NCBI GenBank assembly: GCA_015039365.1
Contig: WION01000004.1
Coordinates: 868,001-932,000 of the forward strand
Direction of reading: 5' to 3'
Source: Amanita rubescens
Taxonomy: Eukaryota; Basidiomycota; Agaricomycetes; Agaricales; Amanitaceae
DNA length: 64,000 nucleotides
In this document: positions 62,321-64,000 of the stretch, in pieces
How positions within the stretch are numbered: position 1 is the stretch's first letter
Layout of the letters: each line of letters opens with the position of its first letter
Program-made: the position numbers and the translations under genes
Notes under the pieces: model-generated
Seen by the model: the letters and a program-made list of their open reading frames with translations, nothing else
Told to the model about the DNA's origin: nothing
Database searches by the model: none

Positions 62321-64000
62321 TTATCTCGCTGAACCTACGTCAGCGAGAGACGAACGAGGCCGGACCTGGCTTACGGCATTATTAACGATGCAATGGCAAG
62401 GAACAAAAAGTTGACATACATCTAGGAGAGTTGGGCGTTTCAAAACTGTATGAAGGGCTTGATGCGACATGGCGTCCAACGGTGAACCAGAGCCAGTCGA
62501 CGTAAGGCTTGACAAGTTTTCCCCAGTGCCATCTGTTCTCAGACTATGACTGCGAGATCTAAGGACGGATTTTGGGGGCCTTGGTGGCGCGGAGTCGGCG
62601 GTTCGTGGTCTGTCACTCGCAGCAAATGGGGCCTGAGGCTTCGTGTAATGTTCTACTGGAACAGAGTCGGCGGTTCGTGGTCTCGCGCGCGCAACAAGTG
62701 TGATCTGAGGCTTCGCTCCGTTTCGATCTACTGGCTGCGCAACGCGTATCTCCTCCAGAACCTCCGGCTCAGTCCATTTGGCTGGTTGTTCAACCGGTGT
62801 TTCAACAGCCGTTTCAACTTCACTGTCCATAGGCGGTAGAGTTGTAGGGTAGATTGATGGTGTGGATTGCGGTGTTATGTTATCTATGCCGAGAGCATTC
62901 GTTTGTGGCGTGGATGTTCGATACGACTGTGGGGTGACAGAGTTTTGCCTGTAGTCATCACCATATGACCCCTCCGTCTCGGGCAACCAGCGTCGTGATT
63001 CGGTAGTAATTTTGATTCCGGAAAATACCCTTGGCATGTAGCTGAGTGGAGTACCATGATGAGCTTTTCTTGCACTGTCCGTAGAGACACCCGGATCGTT
63101 GGATGGAGAATGCATATTTTGATCATAAAAAGGCGCCTTGTAGTCAGATTCATGATCATGACGCATGGATTGCAGAGTCATATGCCACCTGGTTTGACGT
63201 CTCGTGCGATGCACACGTCGAATAAAGTATAGCATGGATAGTAAAATACACGCCGCGATAATTCCGACGACAGCAAAAACACCGGCCACCGCCCCTGTGT
63301 TCTGGAGGAATCTGTAGAAGATGGCTCAGAGGGATAATTTGGTTAGAATGTTGTACTCCTTACGAGTTGGATCGAACCGCAGTGTCTGCAGTGGGATTTG
63401 CGTATACTTGCGTCCAGGTGACCACCGAACCATTTGAATAGGTGCTTGTAGAAAGGGCCGTCACTAGAGGCGGAGTAACGACAGAAGTAACACCATCTTC
63501 CTCCAAAGTCACGGCTACCGGCGTTGAGAAGGTAGATACTGGAGATACAGTGGTGATTTCCGTAGATGTCGGAGTGATTGTTACGACTGTGATACTCTGA
63601 ACAGTACGGAATGCATCAGTTTTGGAAGGGCTGGATGGCGGAGGAAAATCTGGGACTCCCGATGTCGACAAATTGACGGCGTCTTGAAAAAAAAATGAAG
63701 ACGATATTGCCGGAGGAGCAGTCGTAGATGGCGTAGGTGGAAATTCAACTACGGCTTTCCCAGGCATTTCTGTCTTTGTTTCCGTCGAAGATGTGCTAGA
63801 CGAGGATGAAATCCAAATGATGCAGCAGCAACGTCAAGTGGATGCATTGACGACGTACCTGTGTTTTATGGAGGTGAATGCTGGTGTTGAACTTAAAGGA
63901 GTATTAGACGAGGATGCAATCCTAACGATTCAGGTGCAGGCAACGAAAAGCAGATATTGACAACCTACCCGTGCGCAACGGACGTTAATGTTGGTGTTAA
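62321..64000 (-). CDS. Ser/Thr-rich one-TM protein, paralogue-like, 5' end beyond window
   Basis: Read leftwards from the right edge: small Ser/Thr-rich exons, then a stalk (VTLEEDGVTSVVTPP, TWTQVYANPTADTA). The TM segment NTGAVAGVFAVVGIIAACIL is followed by IRRVHRTRRQTRW. A cytosolic tail of about 250 residues is rich in Pro, Ser and Glu (PRTADSVP and PRTADSAP repeats). It ends RPRSSLADVGSAR at 62321. It shares the N-x-GAVAG-x-F TM start with the neighbouring gene. Introns near 62398-62455 and 63297-63358 are in frame. Function unknown; start not in the window. Confidence 0.78.
63794..64000. repeat. Two diverged tandem copies of an exon-intron unit
   Basis: Blocks at about 63794-63891 and 63901-64000 share TAGACGAGGATG, then AATCC, a GCAGGCAACG-like block, TTGACAACCTACC-like and TG(C/T)TGGTGTT in the same order. 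The period is about 107-109 bases and covers exon plus intron on the minus strand. Confidence 0.6.

Overview
The window is nuclear DNA of a mushroom-type basidiomycete fungus (Agaricomycetes, by inference). The signs are dense genes on both strands, many introns of about 45-60 nt, tiny exons, and proteins of fungal type such as Hsp104, an Ime2/Crk1-like kinase, a short CS-SGS protein and fungal DHFR. I see no transposon, phage, CRISPR array or rRNA, and I recognised no tRNA. 27 genes can be supported; two run off the ends (a fatty-acid elongase on the left, a Ser/Thr-rich membrane protein on the right).

Layout. 1-2.4 kb: 3' part of an ELO elongase, then about 1.5 kb of poorly coding DNA. 2.4-13.9 kb: the very large lipid-transfer gene VPS13. 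14.1-20.2 kb: a DENN-domain protein and a NIPA-type Mg2+ transporter. 20.2-24.3 kb: HSP104 and the complex I subunit NDUFS6. 24.8-32.1 kb: Ime2/Crk1-like kinase, PRPP synthetase and the decapping enzyme DCP2. 32.3-41.3 kb: INCENP, a GRAM-domain membrane protein and the meiotic kleisin REC8. 41.4-48.9 kb: IPP isomerase, an unknown protein, MPC1, DNA ligase I and RPS11. 49.1-55.0 kb: a PPZ-type phosphatase, a GT31-like glycosyltransferase and a glutathione transferase. 55.2-59.8 kb: SGT1-like CS/SGS protein, DHFR, mitochondrial bL36, a DMT-family transporter and an unknown one-TM protein. 59.9-64 kb: two convergent Ser/Thr-rich one-TM surface proteins.

These are mostly conserved housekeeping genes and do not form one pathway. 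A loose theme at 24-51 kb is cell division, meiosis and genome maintenance (kinase, INCENP, REC8, LIG1, PPZ).

What stands out is gene structure. (1) About 14 single-base frame breaks lie inside otherwise well conserved exons. Nearly all are one base too many and only one is a clear base lost, so an insertion-biased sequence error is the leading explanation. (2) At least seven introns have GC-AG ends. (3) There is a 6-nt exon in NDUFS6, encoding part of the zinc site, and an 11-nt exon in REC8. (4) A CACGTG motif sits 20-130 bp upstream of the start in seven promoter regions. All exon joins were traced by eye from reading frame, splice signals and remembered family sequence. They were not computed.
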